Part shown: positions 47,766-56,409 of the stretch, in pieces
Position numbering within the stretch: position 1 is the stretch's first letter
Layout of the letters: the number at the start of each line of letters is the position of its first letter
Assembly: GCA_040507225.1 (NCBI GenBank)
Contig: JBEVVG010000002.1
Span: 310,001 to 374,000 of the forward strand
DNA from: Thiodiazotropha sp040507225
Lineage (GTDB): Bacteria; Pseudomonadota; Gammaproteobacteria; Chromatiales; Chromatiaceae
DNA: 64,000 nt
Reading direction: 5' to 3'
Translations under genes and position numbers: made by a program
The notes under the pieces: model-generated
Told to the model about the DNA's origin: nothing
Databases searched by the model: none
Seen by the model: only the letters and a program-made list of their open reading frames with translations

Positions 47766-49925
47766 TCAACAGGGAGACAGGTTCGCGTACGCCACTACCA
47801 GCCATTTACTGCCCACTTCCTCGAAATTGACCTGCACCCGGGCACTGTGTCCCTGGCCTTCGGCATTCAGCACCACCCCTTCGCCGAACTTCGCATGACG
47901 CACCCGTTGACCCAGGTTGAAACCACTCAGGGTGGCGGTATCGTGATAGGGGGACGCGCCATAGATCGGCTGGCTGATAGCGGGACCCGCGCGCACCTCG
48001 CGCATCAACTCCGACGGGATTTCGCGAATGAACCGGGAGGGCAGGGGATAGCTGTCACTGCCGTGCATCCGACGGCTCTCCGCATGGCAGATATACAGGG
48101 TCTGCATCGCACGGGTGATGCCCACATAACAAAGCCTGCGCTCCTCCTCGAGCCGCTGCGGATCGTCCGCCGACATGCTGTGGGGAAACAACCCCTCTTC
48201 CACGCCGACCAGAAACACCAGGGGAAATTCCAGGCCCTTGGCGGAATGCAGGGTCATCAGCTGTACGCAATCCTCGTATGGATCCGCCTGGGCTTCGCCA
48301 GCCTCCAGGGCGGCATGGGCGAGAAACGCGGAAAGCTCATCAAGCTCCTCCTGGTCCGGCGGATGCTCGAACTGACGGGTGGCGTTGACCAGTTCATCCA
48401 GATTCTCTTTGCGATCCACGCCCTTGCCGTCACGGCTCTTCTCGAAATGCGCCGGCAGTCCGCTTGCATGCAGTACCTGCGCCACGCTGTCGGCCAGATC
48501 CATTTCCCGGGTTTCGGCGCGCAGTTCCTCGATCAGTTCGACAAAGCCCCGCAACGCCCCGGCGGCCCGTTTTGCCAGGCCACCCCCCTTGAGCAGATCC
48601 CCGGACGCCTGCCACAGGGAGCAACCGAAATCCCGGGCATGGGCACGTATTCCATCCAGGGTCTTGGCGCCGATTCCCCGGGGAGGGGTGTTCACGGCGC
48701 GCTCGAAGCCGCTGTCATCATGCGGGTTGTTCAGCAGGCGCAGGTAGGCGAGGGCGTCCTTGATCTCGGCCCGCTCGAAGAATCGCAGACCACCGTAGAC
48801 CCGGTAGGGTATCGCGGACTGGATCAATGCCTCTTCGAACAGCCGTGACTGGGCCGTGGTGCGGTAGAGAATGGCTGCCTCGGCCCGGACGTGCCCCTGT
48901 TCGATGAATTGTCGAATCCGCTCGATGACGAAACGCGCCTCATCGACCTCGTTGAACGCCGCGTACAGGTTGATCGGTTCCCCATCCCCATCCTCGGTCC
49001 ACAACTGCTTGCCCAGGCGGGAGGGGTTATGGTTGATCAGGGCATTGGCCGCGTTCAGGATGTTGCCCGTGGAGCGGTAGTTCTGCTCCAGTCGGATCAG
49101 CCGTGTATCCCGGTGCTGGTTCTGAAAATTCTGCAGATTCTCCACCCGGGCGCCACGCCAGCCATAGATGGACTGATCATCATCACCCACCACGAACAGA
49201 TGGTTGTCGGGACTGGAGAGCAGTCTCAGCCAGGCATACTGGATCGCATTGGTGTCCTGAAACTCATCCACCAACACGTTCTTGAAACGCGACTGATAGT
49301 GTTGCAGCAGGTCGGGACGATCACGCCAGAGTTCGTGGGCACGCAACAGCAGTTCAGCGAAATCCACCTGACCGCCCCGCTCGCAGCTGGCCTGGTACTC
49401 CCGGTAGATGCGGATCATCTGCTGCTGGAAGGGATCACCGCCGTCATCCATGTGCTCTGCTCTCAGCCCTTCGTCCTTGCGGCCGTTGATGAACCATTGG
49501 ACCTGCCGGGGCGGCCAGCGGGCCTCATCCAGATCGAGGGATTTGAGCAACCGCTTGATCAGTCGGAACTGGTCATCCGAGTCGAGAATCTGGAAGCTCT
49601 GGGGCAGGCCGGCCTCCTTCCAGTGAGCCCGCAACAAGCGATGGGCAAGGCCATGAAAGGTACCGACCCACATCCCTCCGAGAGGCTGTCCCAGCAGGGC
49701 CTCGATGCGCTGACGCATCTCCCAGGCGGCCTTGTTGGTGAAGGTCACAGCCATCAGTGACCAAGGGGTCTGCCGCTCCACCGCGAGCAGCCAGGCAATG
49801 CGGTGAACCAGCACCCGGGTCTTGCCGCTGCCTGCGCCCGCCAGCACCAGCAGATTGCCGACCGGGGCGGTCACGGCCTCGCGCTGGGCATCATTCAGGG
49901 GGTCGAGAATCGGCGAAACATCCAT
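47766..49925 (-). CDS. uvrD: DNA helicase II (UvrD)
   Basis: A 719-residue superfamily 1 helicase of nucleotide excision and mismatch repair. LNDAQREAVTAP (Q motif), AGAGSGKTR (Walker A), VDEFQDTN (Walker B), GDDDQSIYGWRGA, LEQNYRST, VQLMTLHSAKGLEFP and EERRLCYVGITRA are in order. The C-terminal tail FGEGVVLNAEGQGHSARVQVNFEE is the UvrD/PcrA tudor-like end that contacts RNA polymerase. Normal length. Confidence 0.97.
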   Translation of the reverse strand: MDVSPILDPLNDAQREAVTAPVGNLLVLAGAGSGKTRVLVHRIAWLLAVERQTPWSLMAVTFTNKAAWEMRQRIEALLGQPLGGMWVGTFHGLAHRLLRAHWKEAGLPQSFQILDSDDQFRLIKRLLKSLDLDEARWPPRQVQWFINGRKDEGLRAEHMDDGGDPFQQQMIRIYREYQASCERGGQVDFAELLLRAHELWRDRPDLLQHYQSRFKNVLVDEFQDTNAIQYAWLRLLSSPDNHLFVVGDDDQSIYGWRGARVENLQNFQNQHRDTRLIRLEQNYRSTGNILNAANALINHNPSRLGKQLWTEDGDGEPINLYAAFNEVDEARFVIERIRQFIEQGHVRAEAAILYRTTAQSRLFEEALIQSAIPYRVYGGLRFFERAEIKDALAYLRLLNNPHDDSGFERAVNTPPRGIGAKTLDGIRAHARDFGCSLWQASGDLLKGGGLAKRAAGALRGFVELIEELRAETREMDLADSVAQVLHASGLPAHFEKSRDGKGVDRKENLDELVNATRQFEHPPDQEELDELSAFLAHAALEAGEAQADPYEDCVQLMTLHSAKGLEFPLVFLVGVEEGLFPHSMSADDPQRLEEERRLCYVGITRAMQTLYICHAESRRMHGSDSYPLPSRFIREIPSELMREVRAGPAISQPIYGASPYHDTATLSGFNLGQRVRHAKFGEGVVLNAEGQGHSARVQVNFEEVGSKWLVVAYANLSPC

Positions 49926-50064
49926 CCGGCTATGATACTCACCCTGTTGCGCTAAATGCCAGAACAGGTCCGGAAGATTACCACCGGGCCGCTCGCAGGC
50001 CAGGCATCACAGCCGCGGTTTTTTCGCTAAAATGACGGACAAACGACAACCGAGTAAAAACAAC

Positions 50065-51045
50065 ATGCGAATACTGGCCGGAGACATCGGCGGAACCAAC
50101 ACCCGGCTTGCCTGGTTTGATACCGAAACCCATGGTTTGAAACCCCGCCTGGAGCGGACCTATCCGAGCCCGCAACACCAAAGTGTCGAATCCATTCTCG
50201 AGCGGTTTCTCACCCTGCCGGAGATACCCGACATCGAACTGACCTGCCTCGGTGTGGCCGGACCGGTCATCGACCAGGTCTGTGAAACCACCAATCTACC
50301 CTGGCGTCTCGACGCGGCAGCGATCCGGGAACGCTTCGGATTTCGCGAAACCTGGCTGTTGAATGACCTCGAGGCGAATGCCTGGGGACTTGAAACCCTG
50401 CAGGCGGGAGATCTACATACCCTGCACGCAGGCCGTGAACAGACCGGCAACCGGGCGATAATCTCCGCCGGTACCGGACTCGGCCAGGCGGGAATCTTCT
50501 GGGACGGGCAGGCCCACACCCCGTTCTCGTCCGAGGGCGGGCATGCCGACTTCAGTCCCACCAGTCCCCAGGAGTACGCGCTGTATGAGCATCTTTCAGC
50601 CCACTATGGTCATGTCAGCTGGGAGCGCCTGGTGTCCGGTCCGGGTATCGGTGACATCTACGGCTTTCTGCTTCAGCAGCCGGGATACAGCACGCCTGAG
50701 ACATTGGCTCAGCGAATGCAGCAAATCGGGCGCGCACCCGCCATCTCCGAAGCCGCCCTGAACGGGACTGACCCACTGTGCGAGAGAACCATGGCTCTGT
50801 TCGTCCGACTGTATGCCCGTGAAGCGGCCAATCACGCGCTGAAGATCATGGCCCGGGGGGGTGTTTATCTCGGTGGCGGCATCGCGCCAGGCATCCTTTC
50901 GCTGTTCGAAAAACACGATTTTGTCGCCCACTTTCAGGCCAAGGGACGAATGAGTCCGCTGCTCGCATCAATGCCGCTGAAGGTTGTGCTGAACGACAAG
51001 ACCGCGCTCATGGGCGCGGCCTATTACGCAGCCCACCACATCTGA
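50065..51045 (+). CDS. glk: Glucokinase
   Basis: A 326-residue enzyme of the E. coli Glk type phosphorylating glucose. LAGDIGGTNTRLAWF binds ATP phosphates, LNDLEANAWG carries the catalytic Asp region, and SAGTGLGQAG, SEGGHADFSPT and GGVYLGGGIAPGI complete the site. The frame opens at 50032 (MTDKRQ); the ATG at 50065 fits the family start, though neither has a strong ribosome site. Confidence 0.95.
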   Translation: MRILAGDIGGTNTRLAWFDTETHGLKPRLERTYPSPQHQSVESILERFLTLPEIPDIELTCLGVAGPVIDQVCETTNLPWRLDAAAIRERFGFRETWLLNDLEANAWGLETLQAGDLHTLHAGREQTGNRAIISAGTGLGQAGIFWDGQAHTPFSSEGGHADFSPTSPQEYALYEHLSAHYGHVSWERLVSGPGIGDIYGFLLQQPGYSTPETLAQRMQQIGRAPAISEAALNGTDPLCERTMALFVRLYAREAANHALKIMARGGVYLGGGIAPGILSLFEKHDFVAHFQAKGRMSPLLASMPLKVVLNDKTALMGAAYYAAHHI

Positions 51046-51082
51046 GCGGTGCAGCCAGGGTGGATCTGTGAAGCGGCCGGTC

Positions 51083-51105
51083 CCACCCGCCTGTCGATCG
51101 GGTGG
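51083..51105. terminator. Hairpin between convergent glk and cytochrome peroxidase gene
   Basis: CCACCCG (51083-51089) pairs with CGGGTGG (51099-51105) around a nine-base loop, with extra GGT/ACC pairing beyond a bulge. No T-run, so termination is only suggested by its place. Confidence 0.4.
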
Positions 51106-51134
51106 AACCGTGTTCGACCTGTCAGGCAGGCGGA

Positions 51135-52124
51135 TCAATCAAACGGCGTGGGCGCCGGAGTTGCATCCGTGGAAGGTGGCAGAATCGGCATCAGGAATTG
51201 CGGCTGATCACCGGTCAGAGTCTTGAGAAAGGCCACGATCTGGGCATTCTCCTCTTTGCTGAACTTTTTGCCCAACTGCAGACGGCCCATCACGTCCACC
51301 GCCTCGGTCAGGGTCTCCGCCTCACCGTCATGGAAATAGGGATAGGTCATCTCCACGTTACGCAGGGTCGGCACCTTGAATTTGAAGCGGTCCGCATCCT
51401 TACCGGTGACCGCGGCCAGACCCTCGGCATTGCTCTTTGTCTGGTAGGGTTCCATCAGCCCCATTTTCTGGAACGAGTTGCCACCGACAGCCTCACCGTT
51501 GTGACAAGCGGTACAGCCACTCTCTTTGAACAGTTTGTAACCGGCCAGTTCTTTGGCAGAGAGGGCCTCGTTATCGCCCAGCAGCCACTGATCGAAGGGT
51601 GAATTGGGGGTTACCAGGGTCTTCTCGAACTCCGCGATGGCCTGAGTCACCTCCTCGATGGTCACCTTGTCGGTACCGAATACCAGTTTGAATTCCGCGA
51701 CGTACTCGGGAATGGACTCGATCACGCCCACCGCCAGTTCGTGGGTGAAGCCCATCTCACCCGGGTTGGCGATCGGACCGCCGGCCTGAGCCTTGAGATC
51801 GGCGGCGCGGCCGTCCCAGAACTGGGCCAGGTTAAGGCTGGAGTTGAGGACGGTCGGGGCGTTGATCGGTCCCTGCTGCCAATGATCACCGATCGAGGTT
51901 TTCAGGTTGTCCGTACCGCCCATGCTCAGGTTGTGACAGGAGTTGCAGGAGATAAAACCGGATTTGGAGAGACGCGGATCGAAGTAGAGTTTCTTACCCA
52001 GCTCAACCTGACCCATATTGATGCTTTGTACGGGCTTGATCGGCTGAATGGGCTCATCCGCGGCCAATGCGACGCTGGAAGCGCCCAGCATCATAATCGT
52101 CAACGTGGCTAACTTGAATTTCAT
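51135..52124 (-). CDS. Di-haem cytochrome c peroxidase
   Basis: A 329-residue periplasmic protein reducing hydrogen peroxide with electrons from cytochrome c. Signal peptide MKFKLATLTIMMLGASSVALA; haem sites CNSCH (about residue 58) and CTACH (about 200); FDQWLLGDNEALSAKELAGYKLF and LRNVEMTYPYFHDG are family blocks. Start ATG 52124 follows AAGGTAAGG; the frame opens at 52223. Its upstream region holds a TTTAGAATT...AATTCTAAA palindrome, linking it to the Fur-family gene next door. Confidence 0.95.
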   Translation of the reverse strand: MKFKLATLTIMMLGASSVALAADEPIQPIKPVQSINMGQVELGKKLYFDPRLSKSGFISCNSCHNLSMGGTDNLKTSIGDHWQQGPINAPTVLNSSLNLAQFWDGRAADLKAQAGGPIANPGEMGFTHELAVGVIESIPEYVAEFKLVFGTDKVTIEEVTQAIAEFEKTLVTPNSPFDQWLLGDNEALSAKELAGYKLFKESGCTACHNGEAVGGNSFQKMGLMEPYQTKSNAEGLAAVTGKDADRFKFKVPTLRNVEMTYPYFHDGEAETLTEAVDVMGRLQLGKKFSKEENAQIVAFLKTLTGDQPQFLMPILPPSTDATPAPTPFD

Positions 52125-52323
52125 ATCCCTTACCTTTTGATTGCTTGGGGCCGGTAGTCCCGGCCAAAAAACCGATGTTTGCGACCAGCGACCTGTTCCG
52201 GTACGCACCCCTGCTCCCGTCAAAAGTCACGGATCTTTTTTGTCGTATCTGCGATGCCTGTCCCTGCAGGTGTTCACCTGGCAGCCCTGCCTTAAGTGCG
52301 AACACCGGGTCGGCGCAACCAAC

Positions 52324-52346
52324 TTTAGAATTGGTCTAATTCTAAA
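52324..52346. promoter_or_regulatory. PerR/Irr-like palindrome upstream of the cytochrome peroxidase gene
   Basis: TTTAGAATT (52324-52332) and AATTCTAAA (52338-52346) form a perfect inverted repeat with a five-base centre, readable as overlapping 7-1-7 Fur-family boxes. It is 200 bases upstream of the peroxidase start and accounts for part of the 317-base gap 52125-52441; the rest shows nothing clear. Confidence 0.7.
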
Positions 52347-52441
52347 ACAATGATGTAGGTCAATTCAGCGACCGCTCTATGAAATCAGGGATAAAAACGA
52401 CTCAAACCATGGACCAGATTGGCCGGACAGCCAGGAGGATG

Positions 52442-52879
52442 TTACTGGGGAGATTTGTTCTTGACCCGGATGACCAGGTCCATGACTTCCAGAACCGTAC
52501 CCTGGGGGAGGTCCTGGTCGATGAAGTGGGGCGCCACCTTTTCATTCATGTCGGTGAGTTCACCGGTATCGACATTGTAGAAATGATGGTGCTGACTGGT
52601 GTTGGAATCGTAGAAGGTCCGGGTGGCATCGATGAAGATCTCCCGCACCAGCCCTTTGCGCACAAACAGTCCGAGGGTGTTGTACACCGTGGCCTTGGAG
52701 ACCCGCCCACCCGCACGGGTGACGGCGTCGAACAGCTGATCCGCGGTGATATGCTGGTTGCGGGCGAACAGCACATCGGCAATCACCCGCCGCTGGCGGG
52801 TAAGATTGACCCCACGGGAGATCAACAGGGCGTTGATGTCGCGACAGGGGGTTGCATGTTGAGTGCTGCTCAATTCCAT
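52442..52879 (-). CDS. Fur-family regulator (PerR/Irr-like)
   Basis: A 145-residue transcription factor. Residues 25-80 form the winged helix (LTRQRRVIADVL, ATVYNTLGLF); the metal region reads SNTSQHHHFYNVDTGEL, a His-rich motif like that of Irr and proteobacterial PerR. No CxxC structural zinc pairs are present; there is one Cys, near the start. Start ATG 52879 is chosen over 52936, since the longer form would cross a palindrome at 52887-52901. It lies between the peroxidase and rubrerythrin genes, both preceded by a matching palindrome, so it probably controls them. Confidence 0.88.
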   Translation of the reverse strand: MELSSTQHATPCRDINALLISRGVNLTRQRRVIADVLFARNQHITADQLFDAVTRAGGRVSKATVYNTLGLFVRKGLVREIFIDATRTFYDSNTSQHHHFYNVDTGELTDMNEKVAPHFIDQDLPQGTVLEVMDLVIRVKNKSPQ

Positions 52880-52886
52880 AGCCGGA

Positions 52887-52901
52887 GTATAATTATTATC
52901 T
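52887..52901. promoter_or_regulatory. PerR-like box overlapping the regulator's own 5' end
   Basis: GTATAATTATTATCT keeps 11 of 14 fixed positions of the PerR box TTATAAT-N-ATTATAA and lies eight bases before the ATG at 52879. It could serve autoregulation, but an AT-rich -10 element can look similar. Confidence 0.45.
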
Positions 52902-53066
52902 GACCGAAATACTACGTCGGGTTGTAAAATACACAACTATCAGGTGGTTAAGGCCACACGCACGGAATCCGGACCTGATGTGCTTCGGCTTTTTTAAATG
53001 GATACGCCGACGTCGAAAGGCAATACCTATCAATATCATCGAAAAGACCATTGGATTCCGATAAAT

Positions 53067-53083
53067 TTTAGAACTATTCTAAA
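53067..53083. promoter_or_regulatory. PerR/Irr-like palindrome upstream of the rubrerythrin gene
   Basis: TTTAGAA-CTA-TTCTAAA is a perfect inverted repeat, 69 bases before the rubrerythrin ATG. Its TTAGAA/TTCTAA halves equal those of the site at 52324-52346 before the peroxidase gene. Confidence 0.75.
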
Positions 53084-53090
53084 CACCACT

Positions 53091-53108
53091 GTGAGACACG
53101 GGTCTCAC
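53091..53108. promoter_or_regulatory. Second palindrome in the rubrerythrin leader
   Basis: GTGAGAC (53091-53097) pairs with GTCTCAC (53102-53108) around ACGG, eight bases after the PerR/Irr-like site. It could be a 5' mRNA hairpin or another operator. Confidence 0.45.
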
Positions 53109-53151
53109 ACCTTGTCCCATCCACAATAACCATCATTCGGAGAACTCCATC

Positions 53152-53568
53152 ATGGAACTCAAAGGTAGTAAGACCGAGCAGAATCTGAAAGACGCTTTCG
53201 CCGGAGAATCCCAGGCCAATCGCCGTTACCTGTACTTCGCCTCCAAGGCCGATGTCGAAGGCTACAACGATGTGGCAGCCCTGTTCCGCTCCACCGCTGA
53301 AGGTGAAACCGGTCATGCTCATGGCCACCTGGAATACCTGGAGCAGTGCGGCGACCCCGCCACCGGTATGCCCTTTGGTGAAACCGCTGACAATCTGAAG
53401 ACCGCAGTTGCCGGTGAAACCCACGAGTACACCGACATGTATCCGGGTATGGCCAAGACCGCCCGCGACGAAGGCTTTGACGAGGTTGCCGACTGGTTCG
53501 AGACCCTGGCCAAGGCCGAGCGTTCTCATGCCAATCGCTATCAGAAAGCCCTGGACGAGATGGACTGA
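53152..53568 (+). CDS. Rubrerythrin without rubredoxin domain
   Basis: A 138-residue four-helix di-iron protein, starting MELKGSKTEQNLKDAFAGE. Iron ligands are expected in FAGESQAN, GETGHAHGH (ExxH), GETHEY and KAERSHANRY. The C-terminal Cys4 rubredoxin domain of classic rubrerythrin is absent, as in erythrin/sulerythrin forms, so electrons must come from another protein. Peroxide reduction is the expected role. ATG has CGGAG upstream. Followed by a hairpin and then the iron-sulfur gene. Confidence 0.92.
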   Translation: MELKGSKTEQNLKDAFAGESQANRRYLYFASKADVEGYNDVAALFRSTAEGETGHAHGHLEYLEQCGDPATGMPFGETADNLKTAVAGETHEYTDMYPGMAKTARDEGFDEVADWFETLAKAERSHANRYQKALDEMD

Positions 53569-53587
53569 TTATTCAGTTCCGGAGCTG

Positions 53588-53607
53588 CGGGCCTGTCGCC
53601 AGGCCCG
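53588..53607 (+). terminator. Terminator-like hairpin after the rubrerythrin gene
   Basis: CGGGCCT (53588-53594) pairs with AGGCCCG (53601-53607) around six bases, followed by TTCTCCC. A weak or partial terminator that would make the rubrerythrin transcript more abundant than the downstream genes. Confidence 0.5.
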
Positions 53608-53764
53608 TTCTCCCGTTCACTCGCCGGCCGGTGACCGGTGTATACCATCCAGCCAGAAAATGTCATCGTCATTTCTCTGATTAGGATCAGTCACCGGCCC
53701 GGGTGGCTTATGGAATAATCGACCCGACCACACCCGCAAGCACGCAATTCAGGAGCAGACACCC

Positions 53765-55108
53765 ATGGCAGCACCCACCGGTTCAAGAGAAGGCAATCTG
53801 GAGGCACCCACCCGGCATCCGATCGACTGGAAGAACCCGGATTACTACAACGAAGAGAGTCTGATGCACGAGTTGGAACGTGTTTTCGACCTCTGCCATG
53901 GATGCCGCCGCTGCGTCAGCCTGTGTCAAAGCTTCCCCACCCTGTTCGATCTGGTGGACGAATCCGAAACCCTCGAGGTGGATGGCGTGGACAAGCAGGA
54001 TTTCTGGCAGGTGGTGGATCACTGCTATCTGTGCGACCTGTGCTACATGACCAAATGCCCCTATGTTCCGCCCCATGAGTGGAATATCGACTTCCCCCAT
54101 CTGATGCTCAGAGCCAAGGCGGTCAAGTACAAAAAGGGTGACGTCAAACTGCGTGATCGCATGCTCACCAGCACCGACAACCTCGGTAAGCTGGCGGGTA
54201 TTCCGGTGGTGTCAGGCGTCGTCAACACCTTCAACAAGGCCAAGAACTTCCGCGAGATTCTCGATCACACTCTGGGAGTGCACCCGGAAGCCAAACTTCC
54301 CGAATTCCACAGCAAGCCGCTGCGCAAGCGACTCGCTGACAAGATGCATCGCAGCGCCGAGGGCACCCCCGCGGGTCGCACCAAAGGCAAGGTAGCCCTG
54401 TTCGCCACCTGTTACGGCAACTACAACGAACCGATTGTCGGTGAGGACCTGGTTGCGGTATTCGAGCACAACGACATCCCGGTCACCATTGCCGACAAAG
54501 AGCAGTGCTGCGGGATGCCGAAACTCGAACTGGGCAACCTGGAGGCCGTCGAGGCGGCGAAGAACGCCAACATTCCGCAGCTGGCCAAGCTCGTCGACGA
54601 AGGCTGGGACATCGTTGCCCCGGTACCCTCCTGCGCGCTGATGTTCAAACAGGAACTGCCGCTGATGTTTCCGGATGAACCGGATGTGCAGAAAGTGGCC
54701 GGCGCCATCTTCGATGTCTTCGAATACCTGATGCTGCGCCACAAAGAAGGACTGCTGAAAACCGATTTCCAGCAGGGCCTGGGCAAGGTGGCCTATCACG
54801 CTGCCTGTCATCAGCGGGTCCAGAACGTGGGCGCCAAAACCAAAGAGCTGCTGTCGCTGATTCCCGACACCAAGGTGACCGCCATCGAGCGCTGCTCAGG
54901 TCATGACGGAACCTATGCGGTGAAAAGCGAATTTCACGAACATGCCATGAAAATCGGCCGCCCGGTGGTCAATCAGGTGAAGAAGGCGGAGGTCGATCAC
55001 TACGGCAGTGACTGCCCGATGGCCGGTCACCACATTGAGAACGGCCTGCGCGACGGACGGTCCCCGGAGCACCCGATCACCCTGATTCGAAAAGCCTACG
55101 GCATCTGA
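53765..55108 (+). CDS. Ferredoxin-CCG iron-sulfur oxidoreductase (GlpC/HdrD-like)
   Basis: A 447-residue soluble protein. Two 4Fe-4S motifs near the N-terminus (CHGCRRCVSLC, then CYLCDLCYMTKCP) precede two CCG-type regions (CYGNYNEP ... CCGMPKLELG, then ACHQRVQN ... RCSGHDGTY ... DCPMAGHH). This layout is shared with GlpC and HdrD-type electron carriers; the flavin partner is absent. ATG at 53765 follows AGGAG. It is 19 bases before the EncFtn-like gene. I infer that it supplies or receives electrons for the rubrerythrin and ferritin proteins. Confidence 0.88.
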   Translation: MAAPTGSREGNLEAPTRHPIDWKNPDYYNEESLMHELERVFDLCHGCRRCVSLCQSFPTLFDLVDESETLEVDGVDKQDFWQVVDHCYLCDLCYMTKCPYVPPHEWNIDFPHLMLRAKAVKYKKGDVKLRDRMLTSTDNLGKLAGIPVVSGVVNTFNKAKNFREILDHTLGVHPEAKLPEFHSKPLRKRLADKMHRSAEGTPAGRTKGKVALFATCYGNYNEPIVGEDLVAVFEHNDIPVTIADKEQCCGMPKLELGNLEAVEAAKNANIPQLAKLVDEGWDIVAPVPSCALMFKQELPLMFPDEPDVQKVAGAIFDVFEYLMLRHKEGLLKTDFQQGLGKVAYHAACHQRVQNVGAKTKELLSLIPDTKVTAIERCSGHDGTYAVKSEFHEHAMKIGRPVVNQVKKAEVDHYGSDCPMAGHHIENGLRDGRSPEHPITLIRKAYGI

Positions 55109-55127
55109 GCTAAAGGAGAACCACTAA

Positions 55128-55415
55128 ATGGCTAACGAAGGTTATCACGAACCTGTTGAGCAACTGAGCAACGAAACCCGCGATATGCATCGCGCCATCA
55201 TTTCCCTCATGGAAGAGCTCGAAGCGGTGGACTGGTACAACCAACGGGTGGATGCCTGCACCAATCCCGAACTGCGCGCGATTCTCGCCCACAACCGGGA
55301 TGAGGAAAAAGAGCACGCGGCCATGGTACTGGAGTGGATTCGCCGTCAGGACCCCAGTTTCGACAAAGAGCTGAAAGACTATCTCTTTACCGACAAACCC
55401 ATTGCACATGAATGA
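55128..55415 (+). CDS. EncFtn-type ferritin-like protein without encapsulin
   Basis: A 95-residue two-helix ferritin relative. The segment LMEELEAVDWYNQRVDA and the block AHNRDEEKEHAAMVLEW match, from memory, the encapsulated ferritin of Rhodospirillum rubrum, including the Glu and ExxH iron ligands of the inter-subunit ferroxidase site. The protein ends at TDKPIAHE right after the core, so the C-terminal encapsulin-targeting peptide is missing, and no encapsulin gene lies in this window. Strong ribosome site AAAGGAGA. Middle gene of a three-gene unit. Confidence 0.88.
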   Translation: MANEGYHEPVEQLSNETRDMHRAIISLMEELEAVDWYNQRVDACTNPELRAILAHNRDEEKEHAAMVLEWIRRQDPSFDKELKDYLFTDKPIAHE

Positions 55416-55430
55416 TAAGAGGAGCCACAC

Positions 55431-56015
55431 ATGACTCATCTTTCGCACAAAGATCTCTACAGTCTCGAAGAATACGCTCGCATTCGCCCTGAGTTCCGCG
55501 CCCGGGTGATGGATCACAAGAAGAACCGGCGCCTGCCGATCGGCCCGAACGCCGCGCTCTACTTCGAGGATGAACTGACCATGCAGTACCAGATCCAGGA
55601 GATGCTGCGCATCGAGCGGATCTTCGAACCGGACGGTATCCAGGACGAACTCGATGTCTATAATCCGCTGATTCCCGACGGGATGAACTGGAAGGCGACC
55701 TTCATGATGGAGTACCACGACGTGGATGAGCGCCGCACGGCACTCTCCCGGCTGGTCGGCGTCGAGAACGCCATCTGGCTGCAGGTAGACGGTTTTGAAA
55801 AAGTCCGCCCGATCGCCAATGAGGATCTCGAGCGTTCCACCGAGGACAAGACCTCTTCGGTACACTTCCTGCGTTTCGAACTCAGCCAGGAAATGATCGA
55901 CGGTCTGAAGAGCGGCGCCAGCCTGTCCGCCGGCATCGATCATCCTGCCTACGACTACACCGTGGATCAGGTCGAATCCCCGATCAAGGCGTCCTTGCTG
56001 GAGGATCTGCACTGA
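55431..56015 (+). CDS. DUF3501 protein
   Basis: A 194-residue soluble protein matching DUF3501: LSLEEYARIRPEFRARV-like start, KKNRRLPIGPNAALYFED, LRIERIF and the C-terminal FELSQEMIDGLKSGA. The family usually lies beside rubrerythrin and iron-sulfur genes and has no assigned activity. It follows the EncFtn-like gene by 15 bases with AGAGGAG, and the unit ends at the hairpin 56027-56057. Confidence 0.85.
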   Translation: MTHLSHKDLYSLEEYARIRPEFRARVMDHKKNRRLPIGPNAALYFEDELTMQYQIQEMLRIERIFEPDGIQDELDVYNPLIPDGMNWKATFMMEYHDVDERRTALSRLVGVENAIWLQVDGFEKVRPIANEDLERSTEDKTSSVHFLRFELSQEMIDGLKSGASLSAGIDHPAYDYTVDQVESPIKASLLEDLH

Positions 56016-56026
56016 TCCCATCCCAA

Positions 56027-56057
56027 CCGGCAACGGTTCAGGCTGAACCGTTGCCGG
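56027..56057 (+). terminator. Hairpin ending the iron-sulfur/EncFtn/DUF3501 unit
   Basis: A perfect 14-bp stem: CCGGCAACGGTTCA with TGAACCGTTGCCGG around GGC, 12 bases after the DUF3501 stop. It is followed by TATTCC, not a long T-run. Confidence 0.75.
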
Positions 56058-56409
56058 TATTCCGCGCCGATATTTACCCGGCACAACGTGTTTTTTCAAA
56101 CACCCGCACACAACGCCGGTTGACGAAACCCGTAAAGCTTCCAATAATCGGCACATACCCGTAGCAATCATCATCAGGATCAGCCAACCCACAGAATAAC
56201 CACGGGTGTGGAAGATCTCGTGCAAAGGAGTTCACATGATCCGCTCCAAGCTTCGAGATCTGCGACATTTTGTAACTTTTTTCCAATCTTATATTCGGTT
56301 AAAACACCATGAAACAATGGCATAATCGCTTCAACGGACATCCGGTCCGTATGCGTGAAGCGATGAATTCATGCCTTGTCGAACATTTCAACACTAAAGG
56401 AAGCTCGTC
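56058..56409. other. Intergenic region upstream of the lipoprotein pair
   Basis: No gene clearly supported; a 70-codon frame on the minus strand (56074-56286) has no family features. The 3' part is AT-rich (56265-56320) and should hold the promoter for the two lipoprotein genes. Confidence 0.35.

Noticed and set aside
56074..56286. 70-codon minus-strand frame
   Set aside because: No recognisable family and no ribosome site; occupies the promoter region of the lipoprotein pair.
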